From Ruegeria_C sp041537905 (GTDB lineage Bacteria > Pseudomonadota > Alphaproteobacteria > Rhodobacterales > Rhodobacteraceae), in NCBI RefSeq assembly GCF_041537905.1, contig NZ_JBGRUO010000005.1, positions 232,311 to 296,310 on the forward strand: a DNA stretch of 64,000 nucleotides, read 5' to 3'. A model generated the notes under the pieces. That model did no database searches. It was given only the letters and a program-made list of their open reading frames with translations, and had not been told where the DNA came from. Shown here piece after piece: positions 1 through 8,633 of this stretch (position 1 is the first letter of the stretch; each line of letters begins with the position of its first letter). A program made the position numbers and the translations under genes.

Positions 1-857
1 GTCAACGGTTCAGACAGCGCATGTTCACTGCTCCAGCCGCATTCGAATTGCGACAGGGTCTTATCATTGGCCGCCATGCGAATCTGGGCGTTTTCCGACA
101 ATTCCGCAAAGCGGCTGAGCCGGTTGAAGGAATAGAGATTGCCGCGCGTGTTCTCCAGCAACTCCTCAACCACCGAGCCGAAATGCAGCGCCGCCACCAG
201 CGCCACCATGTCGGCCGCAGATTCGTGAAAGCCATAATACTCGCCGGGCGTATCCTCGGGCGCGGGCATGCCGATCACGCTGTAGATGATGGCATGGCCG
301 ATCTCATGCGCGACCACGTCGAAATTCAGGCTATAGGCGCGGTATTCGTCGCCATGTTCCCAGGTGCCGCCGGTTTCCAGAAACCCCCAGCCGATATGCG
401 CGTTGTCGAGACTGGGCAGCAGCGACAGTTCCAGCCGGTCGAAATCGCGTTCGAAATGCCACGGGATCGGGCGGCCGAAATAGCCCTCCCAGACATCCAT
501 GGTGAAGTGTGCGGACCCGAAGAGGTGCGCGGCTTCAAAGGCCGGATCCGAGGGATCGAGATGGGTGAAGTTGCCGTCCTCATCGGGCTCTGCGGGTGGG
601 TTAACCGGCCCGTCCCAGGGCGGCAGATACATGCCCGGCCCGTTTGGCCCCTCAACGATTGCGCCAAAAGGCGTGGTCTTGCCCGCCGGGTTGACCGTGT
701 ACATGCGCGGCCCGGACGGCCCGGCAGCCAGCGAACCGGGCGGGGCCGAGACCTCGACCAGTTCCGGCCTCGGGTTGCTTTCGAAAAACGGCGATTGCGG
801 AAAGAGCAGGAACCGCGTGCCCGGCGCTTCGTCCTCCGGCAGGTCAGGTTCGTACAT
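1..857 (-). CDS. Gluzincin-like zinc metallopeptidase, partial (runs off left edge)
   Basis: An open frame of 285 codons starts at an ATG at 857, preceded by a GGAGGGA ribosome site, and continues past base 1. The protein has HEIGH at residues 184-188, preceded by DVVA, and HESAADM at 211-217. This matches the HExxH plus downstream Glu (ESAAD, compare NEAxSD) arrangement of thermolysin-like gluzincins, with His184, His188 and Glu212 as likely zinc ligands and Glu185 as catalytic base. The first ~110 residues are Pro/Gly-rich and no signal peptide is visible, so a cytoplasmic enzyme is likely. It follows the TfuA gene by 20 nt and is probably in the same operon. By inference it could process a peptide modified by YcaO/TfuA, but a general peptidase is also possible. 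The C-terminus is not in the window. Confidence 0.8.
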   Translation of the reverse strand, partial: MYEPDLPEDEAPGTRFLLFPQSPFFESNPRPELVEVSAPPGSLAAGPSGPRMYTVNPAGKTTPFGAIVEGPNGPGMYLPPWDGPVNPPAEPDEDGNFTHLDPSDPAFEAAHLFGSAHFTMDVWEGYFGRPIPWHFERDFDRLELSLLPSLDNAHIGWGFLETGGTWEHGDEYRAYSLNFDVVAHEIGHAIIYSVIGMPAPEDTPGEYYGFHESAADMVALVAALHFGSVVEELLENTRGNLYSFNRLSRFAELSENAQIRMAANDKTLSQFECGWSSEHALSEPL

Positions 858-877
858 GCGTCCCTCCAATCGTTCAA

Positions 878-2212
878 CTATGCGTCTGACGCCCCGGCAG
901 TATCGCCGACACCCTGAGAATACAGGAACTCGCGCGCGATCAGTGTACAGAATTCTTCGCGATCCGCGAGCCCAAGGGTTTGGGCATGCTCATCGAGGTC
1001 CTCCGGGACCGGTTGACCCAAGCGTTCCTCAAAGTACCAGATCAGAAGTCGCAGCCGGTCCTGCCCGGAAAAGGCACCGTTTTCAGCGCCCTGCAAGGCC
1101 GCCTCCTTGGCCTCGGCCCGGGCTTTGAGGTCGGTATAACCCCCCGCCCACCGCAGCGCCGAAAGCATATGTGGCTCCAGCCGGTCAGCACGCAGCGCGC
1201 GTATCTCGTCGGTGAGCGCGGCGCTGCCCAGAAAGTCCTCGTACCCGGATTCATCCAGATCATTGGCCTCCAGCCAATGCAAGATATCGCGCCGCTGCGT
1301 CAACCCGGCCTGAGCGCGGTGGCGGTCCATCTGCGCCATCAGCGCCTCGCGATCCGCATGCAATCCGCGTCGCGCGGCGTCTTCCTGCGCCAGCACGCCC
1401 AGCATCGCCCGCTCGCGCAGCTCCGCAAAGCGGGCCGGATCAAGTCGCAACTCATCCAGCAGGTCTTGGGCGCCCGAGCGATCTCGCGTGGTGTCGCCAT
1501 CAATGCGCCGGGTCAAGCCCTGCCAGGCCAATGTCCGTTCGACCCGAACCGGAGCCTCCGGAGCCTCTGTCCCGCTCTCCAGATACGCCGCCATTTGCCG
1601 CAGCATCTCGCAGGCATCCTCGCGCTTTGCATCAACTTTACCCTCGGGCAGCCAGTCGCTGAACGCGTTCAGATCATACTCCTGTGCAAGCACGGTCAGG
1701 ATACGTGGCCAATCCCGTTCCCGATACTGCAGCGCCTTGCCCGCCTTCAGGATCGCTTCTGCCGGGCCCGGCGACAGTACCCCGGTCTCCAAAGCCCGCG
1801 CCACGGTGGCACGGATCGACACCATCGGCTCGCTCAGCGGCTGAAATCCCAGCTCTGCCAGGCTGTGCAGCACCGCCACCTCGTCATCATCTTCCAGCAC
1901 GCGCGCGTAGTAATCCTCGAATATCCGGCCCACGCCAATCATCCCGAAATCGGCCAGTTCAGCGGCGCGCAGCGCGCCCATGCTGGCGCTGCCGAAGACC
2001 GGTATGCCCTGCTCCATCGCCCAGAGGATTTCCTTGTGCCAGACCGAGGGGACGCCTTCGAAATACCCGTCTATGATACCGATGGCGCGCGGGCTCTCGC
2101 GCGCGACACGATAGACATCGCCCTGCCGCACCGGCGGCAGAATCTCGGCTTGCAAAATCTCACCTACGGCCCGCTGCCCCAGCGTCGGGCCGACAAAAAC
2201 CACCACGCTCAT
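878..2212 (-). CDS. TfuA-like protein, YcaO partner
   Basis: 444 residues. The first ~230 residues carry the TfuA core: N-terminal VFVGPTLG, then DGYFEGVPSVWHKEILWA and FGSASMGALRAAEL. TfuA proteins partner YcaO enzymes in peptide backbone thioamidation (trifolitoxin and McrA-type systems). Residues ~260-400 form a Glu/Arg/Leu-rich helical extension with the look of a SurA-type chaperone domain; by inference it could hold a substrate peptide. The start overlaps the YcaO stop by 4 nt (ATGA), which indicates translational coupling. TfuA family membership is clear; the substrate is unknown. Confidence 0.88.
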   Translation of the reverse strand: MSVVVFVGPTLGQRAVGEILQAEILPPVRQGDVYRVARESPRAIGIIDGYFEGVPSVWHKEILWAMEQGIPVFGSASMGALRAAELADFGMIGVGRIFEDYYARVLEDDDEVAVLHSLAELGFQPLSEPMVSIRATVARALETGVLSPGPAEAILKAGKALQYRERDWPRILTVLAQEYDLNAFSDWLPEGKVDAKREDACEMLRQMAAYLESGTEAPEAPVRVERTLAWQGLTRRIDGDTTRDRSGAQDLLDELRLDPARFAELRERAMLGVLAQEDAARRGLHADREALMAQMDRHRAQAGLTQRRDILHWLEANDLDESGYEDFLGSAALTDEIRALRADRLEPHMLSALRWAGGYTDLKARAEAKEAALQGAENGAFSGQDRLRLLIWYFEERLGQPVPEDLDEHAQTLGLADREEFCTLIAREFLYSQGVGDTAGASDA

Positions 2213-3405
2213 GCGCGTACCCCCATCGCCCGCGCACCCGGCACGAAATCGGGGTCGTCATGCGGCGCCTCCAGCCCCGGTATAACAGCGCGCACCACGG
2301 CAATGTCGAGCCCCTGTTGTGACAGATCGACAGAGATCACCTGCCTGATCCCAACCGAAGCCAGCCGCGTCACCAGCCAATCGAGATCGCCCGCAAAGGA
2401 CTCGGTCGCGTTGCTGGGGCAGTCGAGGAAATCAGCAGTCGGCGCTGCCCCGTCGATCAACTCGCGCACGTAGCGACCTCGCGCATGCAGAGCACTGTCG
2501 GTAAAGTCCTCGGCCTCCAGATCGTCGCGCGCACCCGAGATATAGGTGAGCCGCGTCTGTGCCGCCTCGGTCAGGGCACGCAGCAGCGCAATCGCCCGGT
2601 CCGGGTGGCAGCCATCGCCCAGCCCGATATGTCCCGGCTGCGCCCCCGCCTCGCAGATCGCGCAATGAAAACAGGCGACGCCCACATCCGAGGTGGTGTT
2701 CCACACCCCCACATCAATCCCGGCATCGGCGAACCGCTCCAACGCCTCGCGGCAACGCGGATCGTCGATTGTCGCCGGATCGACGCGCTGGTCGCGCGGC
2801 CCCTGATGCCAGAGCGTGGTTGCGTCCCGCTCGATCACTTCGCAGATCGCGTGACAGGTCGCCTCATTCAGGTCATTGCCAGAGGCCAGCCCGTTGGTCG
2901 AGCGCGGAAAGGCGCAATGGCCGCCATTGGGCGGCTCGGTATAGTCGGTATCTACCATCTCATAGGGCACCCAACAGGGCATGTCTGCGCCCAGGTCATG
3001 ACCTTCGATCCAGAGCAGACGGCGATGCGGGTCGAAGCGCCCGCCGGTGACCTTTGGCAGCCTGTCGATATCGGCCACGTTCACCTCAGCCCGTAAGTCC
3101 ACAAAAGACGCCCGGCGCAGCGGTCGCGTGATCCGCTCGGCATGCCAGCTTTCGATCGCCTCCATCACGCCCGACGCTTGAGCCGCCTCCAGCGACAGCC
3201 CCTTGCCGAGCGACACCGCGACAGAGCGCGAGTTGGGCCGGCATACCATCACCGTGGGCAGCCCGATCCGGTCCAGCCCGGTCAGGTTGGCCACCCGTGT
3301 GATGCCCATGCGTTTTAAATGCGGCTGCACCAGAGCCAGCGTCTGCGACGGATCGCGCAGCCGATGGGTATCGAGGCGATAACGCTTGGTCGACGCATCT
3401 GTCAT
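2209..3405 (-). CDS. YcaO-domain ATP-dependent cyclodehydratase / thioamide-forming enzyme
   Basis: 398 residues. Family signatures include SLGKGLSLEAAQASGVMEAIE near residue 85-105, which holds the nucleotide-binding Ser/Lys and the first Glu pair, and EATCHAICEVIERDA near residue 180, the usual E-rich Mg/ATP motif. YcaO enzymes phosphorylate backbone amides to form azolines, or thioamides when paired with TfuA. The neighbouring TfuA gene suggests thioamidation. The C-terminus ends in ...GARAMGVRA without the Pro-rich tail of azoline-forming YcaOs, which also fits a TfuA-type enzyme. It is first in a YcaO-TfuA-peptidase operon. No obvious precursor peptide gene is visible upstream; it may lie to the left of the window or be a larger protein. 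Confidence 0.9.
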   Translation of the reverse strand: MTDASTKRYRLDTHRLRDPSQTLALVQPHLKRMGITRVANLTGLDRIGLPTVMVCRPNSRSVAVSLGKGLSLEAAQASGVMEAIESWHAERITRPLRRASFVDLRAEVNVADIDRLPKVTGGRFDPHRRLLWIEGHDLGADMPCWVPYEMVDTDYTEPPNGGHCAFPRSTNGLASGNDLNEATCHAICEVIERDATTLWHQGPRDQRVDPATIDDPRCREALERFADAGIDVGVWNTTSDVGVACFHCAICEAGAQPGHIGLGDGCHPDRAIALLRALTEAAQTRLTYISGARDDLEAEDFTDSALHARGRYVRELIDGAAPTADFLDCPSNATESFAGDLDWLVTRLASVGIRQVISVDLSQQGLDIAVVRAVIPGLEAPHDDPDFVPGARAMGVRA

Positions 3406-3516
3406 GGAGTCAGCCTTTGGAAATGGTCACGGTCCATGGGACGCGCAAAGAGAACAATGCCTGCGAGGATGGGCGATCATCGCCCACCGGTCAATATCAC
3501 CCGTCACCAAGACCCG

Positions 3517-5433
3517 TCAGAGAACCCTTGCGCCATCCTTCCAGACCGCCACGCCGCAGGGTTCAAGCTGCGCGCCGTTCCACTCCACCGCATGGGCATT
3601 GTAGTTCACCGCAAAGCGATGCGCGCCCATGTCACGCAAGCGCAGACCCTCGGGCAAACGCATGACGGCTAGCCCCGCGCGACCAGCCGCCTGTTCGACG
3701 ATCCGGTCCCAAAGCGCCTCATCCGGGAAGGCCCCGAGATAGCTGAGCCCTCCGCTGCTCATCAGCACGGGCGCGCCCGCGTCAGACCTTAGCAGCACCT
3801 TGGCGGTGCCGCTCAACTGCTCCTGCCAGTGGATCACCTGCCCGCCGCCAGACACTGCGCGGGTATGATCTGGGGGTAGCGACTCGACCAGATCGATATG
3901 CACGTCCAATCCCGCCACGCCGGGGCGGCCCGTTTCAGGCACTTGGTATTCCTCGGTGATCGCCCCGCTGCGCGGTCCCAGCACCACCTGCGCGCCCGAC
4001 GCGCTGAGCGCCGCGCTAAGATCAGGCGGCAGAACCGCCAGTCCCGGCGCAAGGATCAGGTCATAGCCGTCGAAATCGCGCTGCCGCGAGGGCAGGAAAT
4101 CAACCGAAAGCCCCGCGCGGCGCAGCGCCTTATAGGCCGACAGGATCAGGTTGAAATAGTTAAACCCCGCCCCCTGCGGCTGCGCTGCCCAGGCCCAGTC
4201 CGACGGATAGTCGAACAGGATCGCCACCTGCACCTGCGTCTGTGTCAGATCGCCCAGCTTTGCCAGATCACCAGCCACCTGCGCGGCTTCATCCGCTCCG
4301 ACCGCGTCGCGGCCATCAGGCTGCAAGAGGCCGGCGTGATATTGCTCCTGCGCAAACGGGGCCTGCCGCCAGCGGAAATAGCTGACCACCTCGGCCCCGT
4401 GCGCCACTGCCTCCAGCGACCAGAGCCGGACCATTCCCGGCAGTGGCGCGGGATTATAAGGTGCCCAGTTCACCGGGCCGGGCTGCTGCTCCATCACCCA
4501 CCAGCGCCCGCGCCCCACGGCGCGGTAGAGATCGTGGTGCATCGCCTGCATGTCGGGATCGCCCTGCTGCAGAAAGGCCAGCTTGTGCGCCGCGTCCTCG
4601 TCCAGCCGGTCGGACAGGAACCCGATCGGATAGCTGTCCCAACTGGCGATATCCAGATCATCGCCGACCTCGAAATGATCGAATTCCAGCACCCGGCCCA
4701 TGTAATTATGGATCAACGGCGCGTTGGTATGGGCCTTCAGCACTTCGGCCTGCGCCCGGTTGAAGCGCACCACTTGATCCGAACTGTAGCGCCGGAAGGC
4801 CAGCACATGCGACGGGTTCGGATCAGTCACTGTGAGGTTGGGCAGATCAACCTCGTCAAAGGTGCCATATTCCATCGACCAGAACACATTGCCCCAAGCG
4901 CGGTTCAACGCCGCAACATCACCATAACGCGCGGTCAGCCAGTTGCGGAACCCGCGGCGCGCGGCCTCGCTATAGCTTAGCGTCGTGTCATGGCAGCCAT
5001 ATTCATTATCGATCTGCCACGCCGCGACATGAGGGTTATTCGCATAGCGCCGAGCGAGGATCTCGGTGATCCGCACGCATTCGTCCAGATACCCGGCATG
5101 GCTGAAGCAATAATGCCGCCGCGACCCGAACTTGCGCGGCTTGCCATCCGCATCCACGGTCAGCATGTCCGGGTGTCGGTCGATCATCCAGCGCGGCGGC
5201 GTCGCAGTAGGCGTACCCAGCACCACCTTGAGCCCTGCCGCACCCAGCACCTCAATGGCGCGATCCAGCCAATCGAGCTGCAACTGCCCTGGCACGGGCT
5301 CGATCCGACTCCAGGCGAACTCACCGATGCGCACCCATGTCAGGCCCATTTCAACCATGCGCGCGGCATCCTCGGCCCAACGCTCTTTCGGCCAGTGTTC
5401 AGGATAGTAACAGACGCCCAGTTCCGGTCTCAT
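3517..5433 (-). CDS. Beta-galactosidase, glycoside hydrolase family 42
   Basis: 638 residues, close to the usual GH42 length. The TIM-barrel N-terminus reads LGVCYYPEHWP and WVRIGEFAWSRIEP. The general acid/base is Glu144 in WQIDNEYG and the likely nucleophile is Glu315 in WVMEQQPG. A trimerisation-like domain follows from about residue 390 and a short beta domain closes the protein. There is no signal peptide, so it acts in the cytoplasm on beta-galactosides brought in by the ABC transporter of the same island. Its start overlaps the stop of the upstream lactonase gene by 4 nt. It is the last gene of the galactoside operon. Family assignment is secure; the preferred disaccharide is inferred. 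Confidence 0.93.
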   Translation of the reverse strand: MRPELGVCYYPEHWPKERWAEDAARMVEMGLTWVRIGEFAWSRIEPVPGQLQLDWLDRAIEVLGAAGLKVVLGTPTATPPRWMIDRHPDMLTVDADGKPRKFGSRRHYCFSHAGYLDECVRITEILARRYANNPHVAAWQIDNEYGCHDTTLSYSEAARRGFRNWLTARYGDVAALNRAWGNVFWSMEYGTFDEVDLPNLTVTDPNPSHVLAFRRYSSDQVVRFNRAQAEVLKAHTNAPLIHNYMGRVLEFDHFEVGDDLDIASWDSYPIGFLSDRLDEDAAHKLAFLQQGDPDMQAMHHDLYRAVGRGRWWVMEQQPGPVNWAPYNPAPLPGMVRLWSLEAVAHGAEVVSYFRWRQAPFAQEQYHAGLLQPDGRDAVGADEAAQVAGDLAKLGDLTQTQVQVAILFDYPSDWAWAAQPQGAGFNYFNLILSAYKALRRAGLSVDFLPSRQRDFDGYDLILAPGLAVLPPDLSAALSASGAQVVLGPRSGAITEEYQVPETGRPGVAGLDVHIDLVESLPPDHTRAVSGGGQVIHWQEQLSGTAKVLLRSDAGAPVLMSSGGLSYLGAFPDEALWDRIVEQAAGRAGLAVMRLPEGLRLRDMGAHRFAVNYNAHAVEWNGAQLEPCGVAVWKDGARVL

Positions 5434-6290
5434 AAGATCACCTGATACTCGGCGCGGCCCCGGCCCACGTCTTCCGCCACAAAAGTCATGCCGTTTTCCG
5501 GCTCGGTTCGCAGCCTCTTCGCGTCAATCCCGTGCCGCGCGGTGGTGCAGTAGAGATCGCGAAACTCCGGCCCGCCAAAGCCGGGGCAGGACGTATGCCG
5601 CCCGCCAAAGCGCACCGCCTTTAGGAAAGTGCCCAAGGGCGAATAGGCCGCCACACGGTTCGCGCCCCATTGGGCAATCCAGACATTGCCATCCTCATCC
5701 ACCACCGCACCGTCAGGGTTCAGACCATCCACGCGCAGGTCCAGAAACACATGTGGCTCGCCTTCGGGCCAGCCGCTCTCCGCCTCCAAAGGTTGGCGCA
5801 TCACCTGACTTGTTGCGGTATCTGTGTAGTAAGCGCAGCGACGGTCCGGCGCGAAGCAGATCGCGTTCGAGATCGTGACATCCGGGACCAGCTGCCGCAG
5901 CTCACCGCGATAGAAGCGATAGATCGCGCCAGCGCCCTGCTCGGCCTGCTTGCCCATCGTCCCGATCCAGAATCCGCCCCACGGATCCGCCCGCCCGTCA
6001 TTCGAGCGCGTCACTTGATTCTCGGCCTCAAGCGCCACCACCAGATCGCGCGTACCGCTCTGCAGGTCGAACCGCCAGAGGCCGGTTTCAGACGCGATCA
6101 GCAGCGTCTCGCGGTCCACCCAGCCTGCGGCCGAGACATACTCGTCAAACTGCCAATCCCGCGCGCCATCCCCGTCGCGCGTCATTAGCCGCTTGCCGAG
6201 GACGTCGAACCAGAAGAGTTGTTGGCGCTTCGGATGCCAGAGCGGCCCTTCGCCCAACGCGCAGGGGCGGTCGTCGAAAACCCGGCTCAT
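5430..6290 (-). CDS. SMP-30/gluconolactonase family sugar lactonase
   Basis: 286 residues of the six-bladed beta-propeller SMP-30/regucalcin family. The sequence shows LGEGPLWHP at the N-terminus (metal-ligand Glu), RSNDGRADPWGGFWIGTMG in the middle, and DGLNPDGAVVDEDGNVWIAQWG, matching the metal-binding Asn/Asp positions. In this operon the likely substrate is a galactono- (or arabinono-) lactone made by the SDR dehydrogenase; the product is the aldonic acid used by the IlvD-type dehydratase. The start abuts the aldolase stop at 6290. Confidence 0.9.
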   Translation of the reverse strand: MSRVFDDRPCALGEGPLWHPKRQQLFWFDVLGKRLMTRDGDGARDWQFDEYVSAAGWVDRETLLIASETGLWRFDLQSGTRDLVVALEAENQVTRSNDGRADPWGGFWIGTMGKQAEQGAGAIYRFYRGELRQLVPDVTISNAICFAPDRRCAYYTDTATSQVMRQPLEAESGWPEGEPHVFLDLRVDGLNPDGAVVDEDGNVWIAQWGANRVAAYSPLGTFLKAVRFGGRHTSCPGFGGPEFRDLYCTTARHGIDAKRLRTEPENGMTFVAEDVGRGRAEYQVIL

Positions 6291-6892
6291 CAGATGGCCT
6301 CGTCATACGCCGCCACGATATCGGCCGCGCGGGCGCTGACATCAGTCACCGACATGCCGGGCTTGAACAGGGCCGAACCGATGCCGAACCCGTCGGCGCT
6401 CGCCGCGACCCATTCTCCGAAATTCTCCGGTCCCGCGCCGCCCACGGCATAGACCTGCGTACCGGCGGGCAGGATGGCGCGCATCGCCTTCAATCCGCCG
6501 GGTCCCGCCATATTGCCGGGGAACAGTTTCAAACCGCTGGCCCCGGCCTTGAGCGCGGCAAAGGCCTCTGTCGGGGTGAAGATACCCGGCCAGCTTTCCA
6601 GCCCCAGCGCCCGGCTGCGCGCGATCACCTCGGTATCGCAATTGGGCGAGACGATGAGCTTGCCGCCCGCATCGGCCACCTGTTCGACCTGGTCCACCGT
6701 CAGCACGGTTCCGGCGCCGATCAGCGCCCGGTCGCCGCAGGCGCGCGCCATGTCAGCAATGCTTTGCAACGGGTTTGGCGAGTTTAGCGGCACCTCGATC
6801 CGGGTGATCCCGGCAGAGATCAGCGCTTCGCTCATGGGGATAGCATCCTGCGGGTCAAGACCGCGCAGGATCGCGATAATAGCTCGTTCCAT
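6290..6892 (-). CDS. dgoA: 2-dehydro-3-deoxy-6-phosphogalactonate aldolase
   Basis: 200 residues. The N-terminus IIAILRGLDPQDAI, followed by EVPLNSPNP, matches the KDPGal aldolase branch of the KDPG aldolase family, with GAGTVLT and then IVSPNCD. The Schiff-base Lys is probably in GLKLFPGN. It cleaves 2-keto-3-deoxy-6-phosphogalactonate to pyruvate and glyceraldehyde-3-phosphate, the last step of the De Ley-Doudoroff pathway. I chose the ATG at 6892 rather than an upstream in-frame start at 6922, because the upstream choice would overlap the kinase and precede the family's usual start. Only one base separates it from the kinase stop. Confidence 0.92.
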   Translation of the reverse strand: MERAIIAILRGLDPQDAIPMSEALISAGITRIEVPLNSPNPLQSIADMARACGDRALIGAGTVLTVDQVEQVADAGGKLIVSPNCDTEVIARSRALGLESWPGIFTPTEAFAALKAGASGLKLFPGNMAGPGGLKAMRAILPAGTQVYAVGGAGPENFGEWVAASADGFGIGSALFKPGMSVTDVSARAADIVAAYDEAI

Positions 6893-6893
6893 T

Positions 6894-7787
6894 TCAGTGC
6901 TCCAGCAGTTTCCGAGCTGCATTCAACCCGGCAAGTGTCATTTGTTGGCCATCCGCGATCGTCGCCGGGACACCCTGTAACTCCAGTGCCTTGGCGTATA
7001 TTGCGGACATCTGTGATGCGCCTATCAGGGCGATCTGTTGACCCAGCCAATAGGGTCGTGCAGCGGCCAGTTCCGCCCCGATCAGCAGACCAGAGAGGCG
7101 GGCGCGGGACACCGCACCGTCGGTCGCCTCCAGCAGATCGCTGGCGCGGATGCCAAAAAGCCGCGCCGCCATGCTTTCGGGTTTCGACAATGTCGTCTCG
7201 ACCGCCTCGCGAAAGATCTCGTCATCCCAGCCCTCGCCCACAGAATGGCGCAGGACCGAAGATTTCGACAGCAGATCGAACATCTCGCCGGTCATGAAGG
7301 TCTGGAAACTGACCACTTCGCCCGCGCTCACATGCACCCATTTGGAATGGGTGCCGGGCAGGCAGATCACCCCGTCCCAATCCTTGTTGAGTGCCAAGAA
7401 TCCGGCGATCTGGGTTTCCTCGCCGCGCATCACATCCGCCGGTTTGGCTTGTTTCAGGCCGGGCACCACATAGGCCCGAAGGCGCGGGTCAGTCCCCGGC
7501 ACCCGTATCGGCGCACCCGAGAGCGGCGCAACCGGGACCGTGGCATAAGGTGCCTCGACCCAGCCCTGCCGCGCACCAACCATGCCACAGGCGATCACGT
7601 CAACCGGGGTGTCATCCAACCAGTCCGCCGCTAGTTCCAGCAACGCACCCTGAAACTCGGACCGTGCCAGTCGGCCCATGCCTTTGTCCGAACGGGCTTC
7701 GCCCACGGCGCGCGTGCCCTGCATGGCCCAGACCCGCAAGTGCGAGGTGCCCCAGTCGACCGCGATCCATTCGGCTTCGACGCTCAT
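6894..7787 (-). CDS. dgoK: 2-dehydro-3-deoxygalactonokinase
   Basis: 297 residues, the family's normal length. Residues 7-20 read WIAVDWGTSHLRVW, the first phosphate-binding loop of the sugar kinase/actin fold. ICLPGTHSKWV and FMTGEMFDLLSKSSVL are typical of DgoK. It phosphorylates 2-keto-3-deoxygalactonate at O6 with ATP. It sits between the SDR dehydrogenase and the aldolase with almost no gaps, as expected for a co-translated pathway. Confidence 0.93.
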   Translation of the reverse strand: MSVEAEWIAVDWGTSHLRVWAMQGTRAVGEARSDKGMGRLARSEFQGALLELAADWLDDTPVDVIACGMVGARQGWVEAPYATVPVAPLSGAPIRVPGTDPRLRAYVVPGLKQAKPADVMRGEETQIAGFLALNKDWDGVICLPGTHSKWVHVSAGEVVSFQTFMTGEMFDLLSKSSVLRHSVGEGWDDEIFREAVETTLSKPESMAARLFGIRASDLLEATDGAVSRARLSGLLIGAELAAARPYWLGQQIALIGASQMSAIYAKALELQGVPATIADGQQMTLAGLNAARKLLEH

Positions 7788-7790
7788 ATC

Positions 7791-8552
7791 CTATCCCGTC
7801 ACCACAACGCCGCCATCCACGACCATACATTGGCTTGTCATCATCCGGCTGGCATCAGAGGCCAGATACAGCACCGGCCCGATCATGTCATCCGGCGTCA
7901 GATGCTCTTTCAGGCATTGCCGCTCCAGATGCGCCTCCAGCCCTTCGGGGGTGGCCCATTGATCAAGCTGCTTCTGAGTCAGAACCCAACCGGGTGCAAG
8001 CGCGTTAACGCGGATTTTCTGCGGCCCGAGCTCGCGCGCCAATGACCGCGTCATGCCGGTGATGCCCGCATTGGCGGTGGTATAGGCGGTGTAGCCTGCA
8101 TTGCCCATCATGTAACTGATCGAGCTGAAATTGATGATTGAGCCGCCCTCCTGCATCTGCCGAGCGGCCTCCTTGCAGGCAAAGTAATAGGCTTTGAGGT
8201 TGATCGCCTGCATCCAGTCCCAAAAATCCGGCGTCGCCTCTTCCAGCGAGTGCCGCTTGTCATTGGCGGCGTTGTTGACCAACACCCGAATCGGTCCATG
8301 GGCATCCCCCGCCTGCCGCATGGTTTCCAGCAGCCGGTCGGTATCGGTGATGTCGCCCTGCATGAAAAGCGGCGCGCGGCCATGCTTTTCTTGCATTTCG
8401 GCCACGAATTCACTGGCATCCGAACGTCCGATAAAGGCGACATTGGCCCCTTGCCCCATGAACCCGTCGGTCAGCGACGCGCCAAGGCCCGAGCCGCCGC
8501 CGGTGATATAGACCGACGCGCCCTTCAGGTCCGGGTGTATAACTTGTGTCAT
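7791..8552 (-). CDS. SDR-family sugar 1-dehydrogenase (probable galactose/arabinose dehydrogenase)
   Basis: 253 residues from the ATG at 8552, which has an AGAGG site 8 nt upstream; an in-frame ATG five codons earlier is less likely. The Rossmann motif is GGGSGLG, followed by NNAAND (NNAG equivalent), and FSSISYMMG carries the catalytic Ser. At the active-site YxxxK position the sequence reads YTTAN, so the catalytic Lys is replaced by Asn (codon AAT). The ending MVVDGGVVVTG is standard. The operon suggests NAD(P)-dependent oxidation of galactose to the lactone. Either this subfamily works without the Lys, or this protein has another role. Confidence 0.82.
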   Translation of the reverse strand: MTQVIHPDLKGASVYITGGGSGLGASLTDGFMGQGANVAFIGRSDASEFVAEMQEKHGRAPLFMQGDITDTDRLLETMRQAGDAHGPIRVLVNNAANDKRHSLEEATPDFWDWMQAINLKAYYFACKEAARQMQEGGSIINFSSISYMMGNAGYTAYTTANAGITGMTRSLARELGPQKIRVNALAPGWVLTQKQLDQWATPEGLEAHLERQCLKEHLTPDDMIGPVLYLASDASRMMTSQCMVVDGGVVVTG

Positions 8553-8598
8553 TCGCTTACCTCTCAACTGAGCGGGAAGAAAACTCGAATTCTCTTCC

Positions 8599-8620
8599 CA
8601 AGATTTTTTGAAAAATCTTG
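8599..8620. repeat. 22-bp AT-rich palindrome between dehydratase and SDR genes
   Basis: The sequence is a perfect 10-bp inverted repeat (CAAGATTTTT / AAAAATCTTG) around a two-base centre, in the 81-nt gap between the dehydratase stop (8634) and the SDR start (8552). It is much more AT-rich than its surroundings and could form a short intercistronic hairpin affecting mRNA stability or partial termination. Function is inferred only. Confidence 0.5.
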
Positions 8621-8633
8621 TTTGCGGTTGGCA

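Noticed and set aside
980..2473. A 497-codon plus-strand open frame opposite the TfuA and YcaO genes
   Set aside because: High GC creates long antisense frames; the minus strand encodes two clear families with an ATGA overlap.
3427..3480. A 17-residue frame just upstream of YcaO with two Cys and two Ser, considered as a RiPP precursor
   Set aside because: No ribosome site, no leader-like sequence and too short. Position alone is not enough, though it would be worth a look if conserved in relatives.
3466..3480. GGGCGA-TCA-TCGCCC hairpin between the GH42 and YcaO genes as a terminator
   Set aside because: Stem of only six base pairs with no T-run; too weak to support a terminator call.
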